Positions 31,960 to 41,535 of a stretch of DNA of 64,000 nucleotides are shown here, one piece after another (position 1 is the stretch's first letter; every line of letters starts with the position of its first letter). The notes beneath the pieces were generated by a model, which was given only the letters and a program-made list of their open reading frames with translations, had not been told where the DNA came from and ran no database searches. The position numbers and the translations under genes are program-made. Source of the stretch: Macrothele yani (lineage: Eukaryota > Arthropoda > Arachnida > Araneae > Macrothelidae); the NCBI GenBank assembly GCA_039090855.1, contig CM077012.1:142820541-142884540 (forward strand). The letters run 5' to 3'.

Positions 31960-32330
31960 CAACGATCTCAGCACACACAGCTCAAGATTCATTAACATCC
32001 ATCACACGCCACACACAAGACCTTTTGTACTTCATGCTCATAATCTTTTTCTCAAGCAGACATTCTGAATCTAGTCCTCCCATATTTTCCTCAGTCTTTC
32101 TCTGCCTTTCTTTCCTGCCAATCGAGCTGAAAAATTCTCTTAGTCAGCACCTCATCACTCATTCTTTCAACATGGCCAAACCACCTAAGAATATTAGCAT
32201 CCACCTTACTAACAACATTTTGCCTTATGTTACACATCTGCAACACATCTTCATTTCTCACATGATCAGATTATGTCTTACGACAAACCCCCCACAAGTA
32301 ATGCATCTCCCCAGCACATAAACAACTCCT
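31960..32330 (-). pseudogene. LINE C-terminal remnant
   Basis: Minus-strand frames give VRNEDVLQMCNIRQNVVSKV followed by NILRWFGHVERMSDEVLTKR. This is the conserved C-terminal 'LRWYGHVERM' block of APE-type LINEs, usually found ~150 residues past the RT. It is followed by a broken 'RGRP.TRW'-like stretch. No RT lies upstream, so only the 3' end is left. Confidence 0.7.
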
Positions 32331-32339
32331 ACGTCTTTT

Positions 32340-33250
32340 CTGCAATGCCCAGGTTTCATTGCCATAAAGACTTGAGTAAAAGATATGAAATTACAGTTAA
32401 AGACTTGCATTTTGACTTAACCAAAGAACTTACATTTAAAAATGTACAAAAAGTATAGTAGACTTTGAATCATCCTTCTTCAATCCAGTTTACCATGAAA
32501 ATTTTCTCCCTCACCATTCAACGGTCTCTTTAACTGTAGTTTTGTATGTAAGCTTGGGATGCAGATGTCTATATTATTGTGGCTAACTTTTACTCCTTGA
32601 AAATAAATATAGTAATAGATGGCACTTATTTTTTTTAGTTTATATAACAAGTTATGCCCAAATGTAATTCTTTCCTATTCTGTTGCTCTTCTATATAATC
32701 AAGGAGCTATTATTACTGCCAGAAGTACAATCTTGCATGTTTAGAAAGCTTGACAAAAATGATGAAATATCCTTGACTGTTCTTTCCTTTTTTAAATATG
32801 TTCTAGTGAAAACCCATATAACTTTGAAAATTACAATAACACTATCACTAGAAATACCCATGGGATTTAACATGAATGAGGTGGAAAATATAGGAAGGGC
32901 CTTGATCAAGCTAGGTATTGACATGAGCTGACTAGAATGAGAAATTTAAAATTTAAAGAGAGTCTCATGAAATATTGCATGTTATAGCAACTAAAGAAAG
33001 GAAGGAAACTTTTGAATGTGAAACTACAAATTGTACTGAGTCAAGATTTTACAGAAGGATGTGCAGTGTTACAGTAGGTGTAGCATTAAGACCTCCTAGG
33101 TCAGCATGATGTTGTTTTGTACATTTCTTTAACTCATACCAGTTTCAGCTGTCCACATAAATTATTTTAATTATAACTAATAGCACAAAAACGATGTTTT
33201 GTATCACAAATTTAGTTTTAATGAACCAAAGTTCATATTTTAAATAAAAT
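32340..33250. other. No recognisable gene
   Basis: AT-rich sequence. A few short open frames have no recognisable motif. Probably intronic or intergenic. Confidence 0.4.
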
Positions 33251-33256
33251 TCTTAC

Positions 33257-33358
33257 CAAAGGATCATCATGTACCCCAAAGACAGCAACAGCAGCACTGC
33301 CTTCATGGTTCAATTTATATCCCAAAACAACAGTGCCATTGGGTACAATAAATGAGGA
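33257..33358 (-). CDS. Candidate host exon (102 nt, phase 0/0), product unknown
   Basis: On the minus strand ATTTCAG precedes 34 open codons that run into the donor GTAAGAATT. The peptide includes SSFIVPNGTVVLGYKLNHEG followed by an Ala/Val-rich AAVAVFGVHDDPL. Codon-level composition is protein-like, and both splice signals are canonical. I do not recognise the family. A second exon of identical length and phase lies 16 kb downstream on the same strand (17324-17425). Everything between is transposon-derived or unrecognised, which fits one large TE-filled intron. Confidence 0.6.
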
Positions 33359-34476
33359 CTGAAATGAAACTGTTAATTAATTAATGACTTAATCATTGGC
33401 ACAAGTGTTCATTTTCTGAGCATTCTGTGCAAAATGTAAAAAAAAATGATTCACATATAATACACACAATCATCAAGTGAGAACAATTTACTCCAATATT
33501 TCCACTTCTCCGTCAAACAACAGTAAACCACAACACACAAAGAAAAAGCAGGCACCTCTTGTAACATTATTTACAGTTATGACACATATGATGTAGTTTG
33601 GTATTTCCATCTGCTTTTGCAATGTCAGAACAACTGCTTGATGTAAGAGGATTAATACAAAATTTCTAATTTAAACATTAAATCTACATAGCAGGCCAAC
33701 TTTTAAAACACAAATATTGAACTTTTCAGAAAAAACAGGAAAGATTTTTGAATGCAATATACACCAAAATCATTAACTTAAGCATAGCTTTTTAAATAAT
33801 TTATCACCTTAATATTAAATTACACATTTTAACAATAAATTTAAAGGAATGAATCTAGCCTATTTATTAATATTTTGTCTTAAATAATGTCTTACACTAT
33901 CTCTGTAAATAAAAGGAAAATGCAGGAGAATTCTTCCATGTGAAATAGCTATTGTTGCTTTTTGTTTAAATTGCTGTGCAAGTTTAACAGTAACAAAAAT
34001 ATTTAAAGAATTGAACTAAAAATGTAAGAGCATCAATTTTAAAAAAACTAACCAAAACCAACTTCATGTAGCTGCTCAGTATATTTACTTTTTCATAATA
34101 ATAATATCTTTTATCATAATTTCCAGTAAATAAAGCAATAGGCCACCACCTCTGACATTCTTTTGTTACAATCCAATAGGTTTCTTTATGCAAAGCCTTT
34201 TGTTGGGTGAGGGACACTTGATAGGCTGTAGCAAAACCCATCAACTTTTTGCTGTAGCTGCCACTACCTATTCTGACAATAGGCAAAAAGTCAGGAGTCA
34301 TTAGCATGATTGAATGGCAAATGCAATATAAAATTTTAAATTAATGAATTTCCAACTGTATTTGCCCACCTGTGCACAACTATCAGTCAGAATGTACTAA
34401 GGAATGAAACTGACTTCACTTATGCATTCTAGCCAATGAATCTGCTCAAAATACATGTCTGTTTAGAAACACATTA

Positions 34477-34541
34477 CCCTCAGTGGCATAATAAACAAAT
34501 CAGACAGAAATTAGGAGATCCAGATTCAATTCCTATTCCAG
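34477..34541 (+). repeat. tRNA-derived SINE head (family 1, second copy)
   Basis: CAGTGGCATAATAA resembles an A box and AGATTCAATTCC a B box, with GACAGAAATTAGGAGATC between. It shares the internal block and box spacing with the minus-strand copy at 7342-7409. Confidence 0.5.
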
Positions 34542-35056
34542 GACAATTATGCTTCAAGTTTCCTACATATAGGCAGCAGTAGCCAATGGCATTTCAGTTG
34601 CTAAAATTCACTAAAAACTCAAAAATTTGTTGAAATTCTTTAGAACACTATGTGCTTGGGGCAAACTCAAGTATTAATTAATTTCTAGTTACATCTTATT
34701 AATTAAGCATAAATCCCATTTTAGATACAGTGTTTTTTGCTGAAACAAAACACTTTGTGCTTGTAAAACTTATCATTTCCCCAATAATATCATCACAAAT
34801 AACTGCCTTTCACCTCTGCATCAATATATTTTACCACGAGCATAAAATAGCATAAAAACCCATGATTTCAGAATGTACAAGGCCCATGATTTCAGAATGG
34901 GCCTTGGAAATTCACTATAAAACTTCATATTCAGATGTTTGGGAAAGATTTTACACAGAAAAGACCCAGCATAAAAAAATAACAAGGTCTTCACTTTGAT
35001 TAGATAAACATTTTCCAAAGTAAAACTGTACCACTTTGAAAGCCCATGGAATAAAG

Positions 35057-35097
35057 CCATCAACAATACAGCATCTCATCAGCTGTATTGTTGATGG
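35057..35097. repeat. Perfect 16-bp hairpin, 9-nt loop
   Basis: CCATCAACAATACAGC, loop ATCTCATCA, then the exact reverse complement. Confidence 0.85.
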
Positions 35098-36048
35098 TTT
35101 GGTTCACAAACACTTTTAGAATTTCAAGTGGCTTATTTTTATAATTTAGCCATTATGCTAGAAGAAAAAGAAAGTTATTAGAGGTTGACACAGTAGTTTT
35201 ACCAGTAATCAACAAGAAGAAGAAGTACCACAATTAATGATAATTGCGGTTGGACTCTTCCAACTGAGTGGCAGCAACTACTCCAGTGATGTAGTCCTGA
35301 TGACGAACTAAGCTTTAGTTCAAAAATTTGACCACCAACTTTTTTGAATAATAATATCTATAAGACCCGTAAAAAAGTTAATTTCACAGTACAATATGAA
35401 TAGAGGTGCCATAAATTCATTTACAACAAAAATAACTATGTTCAACAGCACAATGTAAATGCATTTCTCAACATCTTGTTATTAAATTAAATGAACTAAT
35501 GTTGATGCAAAAAGTTGTTTTGTTAAAGGCACTGACAAAAACATATTTACTAATTTTTAAATCATCTCTTAGAGCTAAAAAACACTGCCAGTTTTGTTCA
35601 ACACAATTACAGAAATGCATATTCCAATCACAGATAATTATGTATATGTTCATTCTAAAAATACTGCATCATCAAATGCATGAAGCTGACTACAAATGAA
35701 ACTCAGCCCAATTAGAGTCTACAAATACTGAAAATTATATCTGAAATTATCACCACAGCAACATCGTGTTTAGATATGTATATCGAACAAGTACATGAGA
35801 CACATTTGTATGACATGTGAAATCCAATGATGTAGCACATACCAGTACATGGCAGAACATTTATGCGAATGGAAGAACAACACACCTGGGTTTGTCCAAC
35901 CCTGCTTTTTTTTATTTTGGGTTAGAACACCAATGTCAACTCTAAAACTTCTTATTCTGTGCAAAAAAGAACAGTATGTATGATAAACAACCCACCACTT
36001 ACTGATTTTCTTGAATCCCTTTCCCACATGTTGGCAATAATATATATA

Positions 36049-37632
36049 GAGTGAAAGATTTCTACTCAAAACTATATGAAAGGGATGATACATGTACTCC
36101 AGACATTACAAAAGGTACCAGTACCAGAGTTCATCCAGTCCTCCCAGCAGAAGTTGCACATGCAATCAAGAACATGAAATGGGGAAAAGCTCCAGGAGAA
36201 GATGGAATTACCGTAGACATCATACAAGAAGCAAGTGGAGAAATTGAAACAGTACTCGCCCAAGTTTTCACTTGATGCATTAATGAAGGGAAGAGATTCC
36301 TGAGGATTGGAACAATGCTACAATGATCCTGCTACATTAAAAAACGTGACATTGAGGATCTCAGGACCTACAGACCTATCAGCCTCCTATCAGTGGTTTA
36401 TAAAATCTTCATTAAAGTTCTTTCACACCTCTTGAATGTAACACTGGACATGGCTCAAACGAGAGAACAAGCTGGATTCAGGAGTGGCTACAGCACTATA
36501 GATTATATCCCGGTACTGAGAGAACTAACTGAAAGAGCGAGGGAATATGAACTACCATTGTGCATGGCTTTTATCAATTATGAAAAGACCTTTGATTCTG
36601 TGAAACCATCAGCAGTTAGAATGGCTCTGAAATCCTGCGGTATTGAAGATGCATACATTAAGATTATTAATAACATCTATGAAAATGCAAGTGCAAAGAT
36701 TCGCCTATTTGAGAATACAGCACCAATAAAAATTGGAAAGGGAGTGAGGCAAGGGGACACTATATCTCCCAAACTCTTTAATGCCACACTGCAAAATGTC
36801 TTTCAATCACTGAACTGGGAAAACAAAGGGGTAAAGATGAATGGAGATTGTCTAACTCACCTTTGTTTTGCTGATGATGACGTCATTTTTGCAACTACCC
36901 CATCAGAGCTGCAGAGTATGATCTAGGAACTTGCTGACAAGAGTAAAGCAGTGGGATTAAAAATGAACTTTCAGAAGACAAAAGTGATGTACAATGCTTT
37001 TACAAGAAATGAAGATTTATCAATTGACAGGTAAAACCTGGAGATAACCAATACCTACATTTACCTTGTTCAGCAGATATTAAGTGAGGGTCACACTGAT
37101 GAAGAAATTAATCGGCGTATAAAATTTGGATGAAGAGCTTTTGGAAGAAATGGTACAATTTTAAGAGCAATATGCCATTACGTCTTAAAAGAAAAGTGTT
37201 TGATCAATGCATCCTTTCAGTGCTTACGTATGATGCAGAGAGGTGGAAATTAACTAAAAAAGACAGACAAAGACTGAAGCCAACTCAAAGAAGCATGGAG
37301 AGGTGCATGCTTGGTGTAACCAGGAGAGATAAGATGAGGAACTCATGGATCAGAAAAATGACAAGAGTGGAAGACATCATGATCAGAGTAAAATCCTTGA
37401 AATGGCAATGGGCTGGACATACTGCCAGAAGGACAGACCACCGATGGACAACCAAAATTTTAGACTGGATTCCAAGGGACAGGAAAAGACCTAGAGAAGA
37501 AGACCACATGGGAGATAGGTGGATGGAATTCGAAAGTATGTGGGAGTAACATGGAGGAGACTGGCACACGACAGACCGTTGTGAAAGAAACTTGGGGAGA
37601 CCTTCATCCAGCAGTGGATTGATAATGATGAT
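36049..37632 (+). mobile_element. RTE-type LINE copy b, 5'-truncated
   Basis: Begins directly after a short TATATATA tract, within the RT-proximal linker (GTGAAAGATTTCTACTCAAA), and ends in GATAATGATG followed by (AT)n. Open segments 36051-36275, 36393-36926 and 37130-37549 carry GKAPGEDGITVDII, EQAGFRSGYSTIDYI, INYEKTFDSV, GVRQGDTISPKLFNATL and CFADDDVIFA (an extra D in the catalytic box). Stops and frameshifts separate them. It shares private changes with the 3' half of copy c. Confidence 0.88.
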
Positions 37633-37642
37633 ATATATATAC

Positions 37643-37850
37643 AGATATCACCTTAATACTGAAAGCTGGATAAACTAATTCGGAGAAATTAAAAGAAGAG
37701 ATCTAACACCCATAGGGAGAAAAGAAAGAGGAATATAGAACAATGGCAAGTTCTATATTCCTCTTTCTTTTCTCCTTGTGGTACCTCTTCTTTTAATTTC
37801 TCCAAATCAGTTTATTAGCTTTCAGTATTAAGGTGATATTTGTATTTGTT
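37643..37850. repeat. Inverted repeat joining RTE copies b and c
   Basis: Arms of ~95 bp (37643-37740 and 37752-37850) begin GATATCACCTTAATACTGAA and meet at AGAAAGAGGAATATAGAAC / GTTCTATATTCCTCTTTCT around a ~10-nt spacer. They are the symmetry centre between inverted copies b and c. Confidence 0.85.
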
Positions 37851-37947
37851 TTTGATTTTTTCTTTTATGCAGCCTATGGTGCTTCAGAATTTCAAAAGCT
37901 GTTTTGTAAATTTGCATGTAACCTTTATTATGCCTTATATATATATA

Positions 37948-39336
37948 TCATCATCATCATCATTGTCAACCGTTATCAATCCACTGCTGGACGAAGGTCT
38001 CCCCAAGTTTCCTCCACAACGGTCTGTCTTGTGCCAGTCTCCTCCATGTCCCCCTGCATACTTTCGAATTTCATCCACCCATCTCCCATGTGGTCTTCTT
38101 CTGGGTCTTTTCCTGTCCCTTGGAATCCAATCTAAAATTTCGGCTGTCCATCGATGATCTGTCCTTCTGGCAGTATGTCCAGCCCATTGCCATTTCAAGG
38201 ATTTTACTCTGATCATGATGTCTTCCACTCTTGTCATTTTTCTGATCCATGAGTTCCTCATCTTATCTCTCCTGGTTACACCAAGCATGCACCTCTCCAT
38301 GCTTCTTTGAGTTGGCTTCAGTCTTTGTCTGTCTTTTTTAGTTAATTTCCACCTCTCTGCATCATACGTAAGCACTGAAAGGATGCATTGATCAAACACT
38401 TTTCTTTTAAGACGTAATGGCATATTTCTCTTAAAATTGTACCATTTCTTCCAAAAGCTCTTCATCCAAATTTTATACGCCGATTAATTTCTTCATCAGT
38501 GTGACCCTCACTTAATATCTGCTGAACAAGGTAAATGTAGGTATTGGTTATCTCCAGGTTTTATCTGTCAATTGATAAATCTTCATTTCTTGTAAAAGCA
38601 TTGTACATCACTTTTGTCTTCTGAAAGTTCATTTTTAATCCCACTTCTTTACTCTTATCAGCAAGTTCCTGGATCATACTCTGCAGCTCTGATGGGCTAG
38701 TTGCAAAAATGACTACGTCATCAGCAAAACGAAGGTGGGTTAGATAATCTCCATTAATCTTTATCCCCTTGTTTTCCCAGCTCAGTGACTGAAAAACACC
38801 CTCCAATGTGGCATTAAAGAGCTTCGGAGATATGGTATCACCTTGTCTCACTCCCTTTCCAATTTTTATGTGTGTTGTATTTTCAAACAGCCTAATCTTT
38901 GCACTTGCATTTTCATAGATGTTATTAATAATATTAATGTATGCATCTTCAATACCGCAGGTTTTCAGAGCCATTGTAACTGCTGATGGTTTTACCGAAT
39001 CAAAGGCTTTTTCATAATCGATAAAAGCCATGCACAATGGAAGTTCATATTCCCTCGCTCTTTCAATTAGTTCTCTCAGCACATGGATATGATCTATTGT
39101 GCTGTAGCCACTCCTGAATCCAGCTTGTTCTCTCGGTTGAGCCATGTCCAGTGTTACCTTCAAGCGGTGTGAAAGAACTTTAGTGAAGATTTTATAAACT
39201 ACTGATAGGAGGCTGATAGGTCTGTAGTTTCCGAGATCCTCAATGTCACCTTTCTTATGTAGCAGGATCATTGTAGCGGTGTTCCAATCCTCAGGAATCT
39301 TTCCTTCATTAAGGCATCGAGTAAAAATTTGGGCGA
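37948..39336 (-). mobile_element. RTE-type LINE copy c, mosaic
   Basis: The 3' tail lies at 37948 next to (TA)n and the truncated 5' end at 39336 next to another (TA)n. The RT is split: 39271-38561 (YRPISLLSVVYKIFTKVL, AFIDYEKAFDSV, LRFADDVVIFATS) and 38465-37935 (C-terminal domain). The 3' half matches copy b and its private changes (WKKWYNFK; the same stop after SIDR). The 5' half matches copy d (LEGVFQSLSWENKG, FATSPSELQ). The switch falls between about 38620 and 38690. Confidence 0.88.
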
Positions 39337-39355
39337 ATATATATATATATATATA

Positions 39356-40315
39356 GCATAAAGATTAGGCTGTTTGAAAATACAACACACATAAAAATTG
39401 GAAAGGGAGTGAGACAAGGTGACACCATATCTCCGAAGCTCTTTAATGCCACATTGGAGGGTGTTTTTCAGTCACTGAGCTGGGAAAACAAGGGGATAAA
39501 GATTAATGGAGATTATCTAACCCACCTTCGTTTTGCTGATGACGTAGTCATTTTTGCAACTAGCCCATCAGAGCTGCAGAGTATGATCCAGGAACTTGCT
39601 GACAAGAGTAAAGAAGTGGGATTAAAAATGAACTTTCAGAAGACAAAAGTGATGTTCAATGCTTTTACAAGAAATGAAGATTTATCGATTGATGGAGAAA
39701 AGCTGGAGATAACAGACACGTACGTTTATCTTGGACAGCAGATATCAAGTGAGGGTCACATTGATGAAGAAATTAATCGGCGTACAAAACTTGCCTGGAG
39801 AGCTTTTGGAAGAAACAGCATAATTTTCAAGAGCAATATGCCATTATGTCTTAAAAGAAAAGTGTTTGATCAATGCATCCTTCCAGTGCTTATGTATGGT
39901 GCAGAGACGTGGACCTTAACTAAAAGAGACATACAAAAGCTGCAGACAACTCAAAGAAGCATGGAGAGGTGCATACTTGGTGTAACCAGGAGAGATAAGA
40001 AGAGGAACTCGTGGATCCGAAAAATGACAAGAGTGGAAGACATCATGATCAGAGTTAAATCCCTGAAATGGCAATGGGCTGGACATACTGCCAGAAGGAC
40101 AGATCATCGATGGACAGCCGAAATTTTAGATTGGATTCCAAGGGACAGGAAAAGACCCAGAAGAAGACCACATGGGAGATGGGTGGATGAAATTCGAAAG
40201 TATGCAGGGGTGACATGGAGGAGACTGGCACAAGACAGACCGATGTGGAGGAAACTTGGGGAGACCTTCGTCCAGCAGTGGATTGATAATGGTTGACAAT
40301 GATGATGATGATGAT
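39356..40315 (+). mobile_element. RTE-type LINE copy d, short insertion with target-site duplication
   Basis: The element starts at AAGATTAGGCTG within the RT palm and runs uninterrupted to WIDNG and the (GAT)n tail. A 12-bp duplication, ATATAGCATAAA, flanks it at 39351-39362 and 40314-40325. That is direct evidence of a target-primed insertion, here into the boundary between a (TA)n tract and the palindromic Naiad end. Confidence 0.88.
39409..40296 (+). CDS. RTE reverse transcriptase C-terminal two-thirds (copy d), open frame
   Basis: The 295-codon open frame starts at the RT palm with RQGDTISPKLFNATLEGVF. It includes LRFADDVVIFATSPSEL (catalytic DD), the thumb, and the C-terminal domain with SMERCILGVTRRDK, KMTRVEDIMIRVKSLKWQWA and GRWVDEIRKYAGVTWRR. 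The first catalytic Asp block and the endonuclease are absent through 5' truncation, so it is not active despite being open. The absence of stops indicates a fairly young insertion. Confidence 0.85.
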   Translation: MRQGDTISPKLFNATLEGVFQSLSWENKGIKINGDYLTHLRFADDVVIFATSPSELQSMIQELADKSKEVGLKMNFQKTKVMFNAFTRNEDLSIDGEKLEITDTYVYLGQQISSEGHIDEEINRRTKLAWRAFGRNSIIFKSNMPLCLKRKVFDQCILPVLMYGAETWTLTKRDIQKLQTTQRSMERCILGVTRRDKKRNSWIRKMTRVEDIMIRVKSLKWQWAGHTARRTDHRWTAEILDWIPRDRKRPRRRPHGRWVDEIRKYAGVTWRRLAQDRPMWRKLGETFVQQWIDNG

Positions 40316-40828
40316 ATAGCATAAAAACAAGTCAAAACTATAAAGGCCAAAGACTGAATGGAATCGAACCATAATAAACGAAAAAGTAGCTTACATCCGA
40401 AGGTAGCGCATGCGGCAGCTGGTCAAACGGTGTAGCAACATATGAAGTGTACAATACCATGATGCAAAAAACCTAAACACATAAGCAAAGAACAAATAAT
40501 GAAACATAAAACGATATACCATGAACTGTCGTCATCAGGAAAGTACCAGTACATGGCGAGAGCAGACATCAGAAAAGCTGCTCTCGCCATGTACTGGTAC
40601 TCTCCTGATGAAGACAGTTCATGGTATATCGTTTTATGTTTCATTATTTGTTCTTTGCTTATGTGTTTAGGTTTTTTGCATCATGGTATTGTACACTTCA
40701 TATGTTGCTACACCGTTTGACCAGCTGCTGCATGCGCTACCTTCGGATGTAAGCTACTTTTTCGTTTATTATGTCTCGATTCCATTCAGTCTTTGGCCTT
40801 TATAGTTTTGACTTCTTTTATGCTATAT
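40316..40828. repeat. Near-perfect ~510-bp palindrome: inverted terminal repeats of a Naiad-like PLE
   Basis: Arms of ~245 bp run outward from about 40572 (GCTGCTCTCGCCATGTACTG on one side, its complement on the other). Each ends in TATAGCATAAAA or its reverse. The right arm (from about 40553) is repeated in direct orientation at 49798-49947 after the Naiad coding region, marking it as the element's 5' pseudo-LTR. Tc1-D begins at the end of the right arm. Confidence 0.85.
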
Positions 40829-41467
40829 TACACTGCTGGACAATTGCTAAGGACGGATAACAATAGCAACGATAGCAACCATAAAATGGAAGGCAGGAAA
40901 ATGTGGAAATTAGCATAAGTGCGGGATACAGTAAGACGTGTTGTGCATATGCAAATTTTGGATTGCTGAACTTGTTCGTGACGTCATAGCGCTGATAAGA
41001 GATATAAAGGATTTGACGCGCATTGACCGTTGTTGTTCAAACGCAAAGTTGAAAGGGAAAGAATCAATTGACGAACTTGCAATTTTTAAAAAACCATGAG
41101 GAATAACCACTCACCATAAAGATCATGGTAACCTCCAATGGACCAAACACTTCCAACACGTCAATTCATCGTGATGTAACTGGGCTTCCACAGGTTTACA
41201 GACCTCTTGCTTACGCTTCTTATTTTCGGGTGTGAAACATCGTTTTTTTCCTTTGCCTTATAGTATGTTACTATAATGCTTGTCAATTCGATAAAAATCA
41301 TACATACAACTCATTCATACAATTCAAGTAAAAACTATGTACATAAACCTTACATTCACAGGTGATTAAACCTTAGTCAACTCTAATTATGGAACTCCTC
41401 CTTCTGTTTCACAACCTCTGCTACTCCCACTGCAATTGTCACACCCATTCAGCCCCGCACATCCAAT

Positions 41468-41507
41468 CCTCTAGTACTTTCGACAGATCCCTGTCATCTT
41501 CAGGAGG
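41468..41507 (-). ncRNA. Hammerhead ribozyme, PLE-D main copy, all core positions kept
   Basis: Minus-strand order: CCUC, CUGAAGA, U, GACAG, loop GGAU, CUGUC, GAA, AGUACU, A, GAGG. CUGAAGA fits CUGANGA. Stem I (CCUC/GAGG) and stem II (GACAG/CUGUC) are perfect. Stem III is the self-complementary AGUACU with no loop, which would favour action as a dimer. The nucleotide before stem I closure is A, an allowed cleavage-site base. PLE ends are known to carry hammerheads of this minimal kind. Confidence 0.75.
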
Positions 41508-41535
41508 CAGGTGTGTCTCATCCGCCCACCGCAGC

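Larger units (their letters stand above)
33360..36045. other. Mostly unannotated AT-rich stretch
   Basis: Contains the SINE-like copy at 34477-34541 and a hairpin at 35057-35097. An open minus frame at 34307-33984 is noted separately as unsupported. Otherwise I see nothing. Confidence 0.4.

Noticed and set aside
33984..34307. Minus-strand open frame of 107 codons as a host exon or gene
   Set aside because: A plausible acceptor (TTTTTGCCTATTGTCAG) precedes it, but no convincing donor, no recognised motif, and the C-terminal third is low-complexity. Not enough to call.
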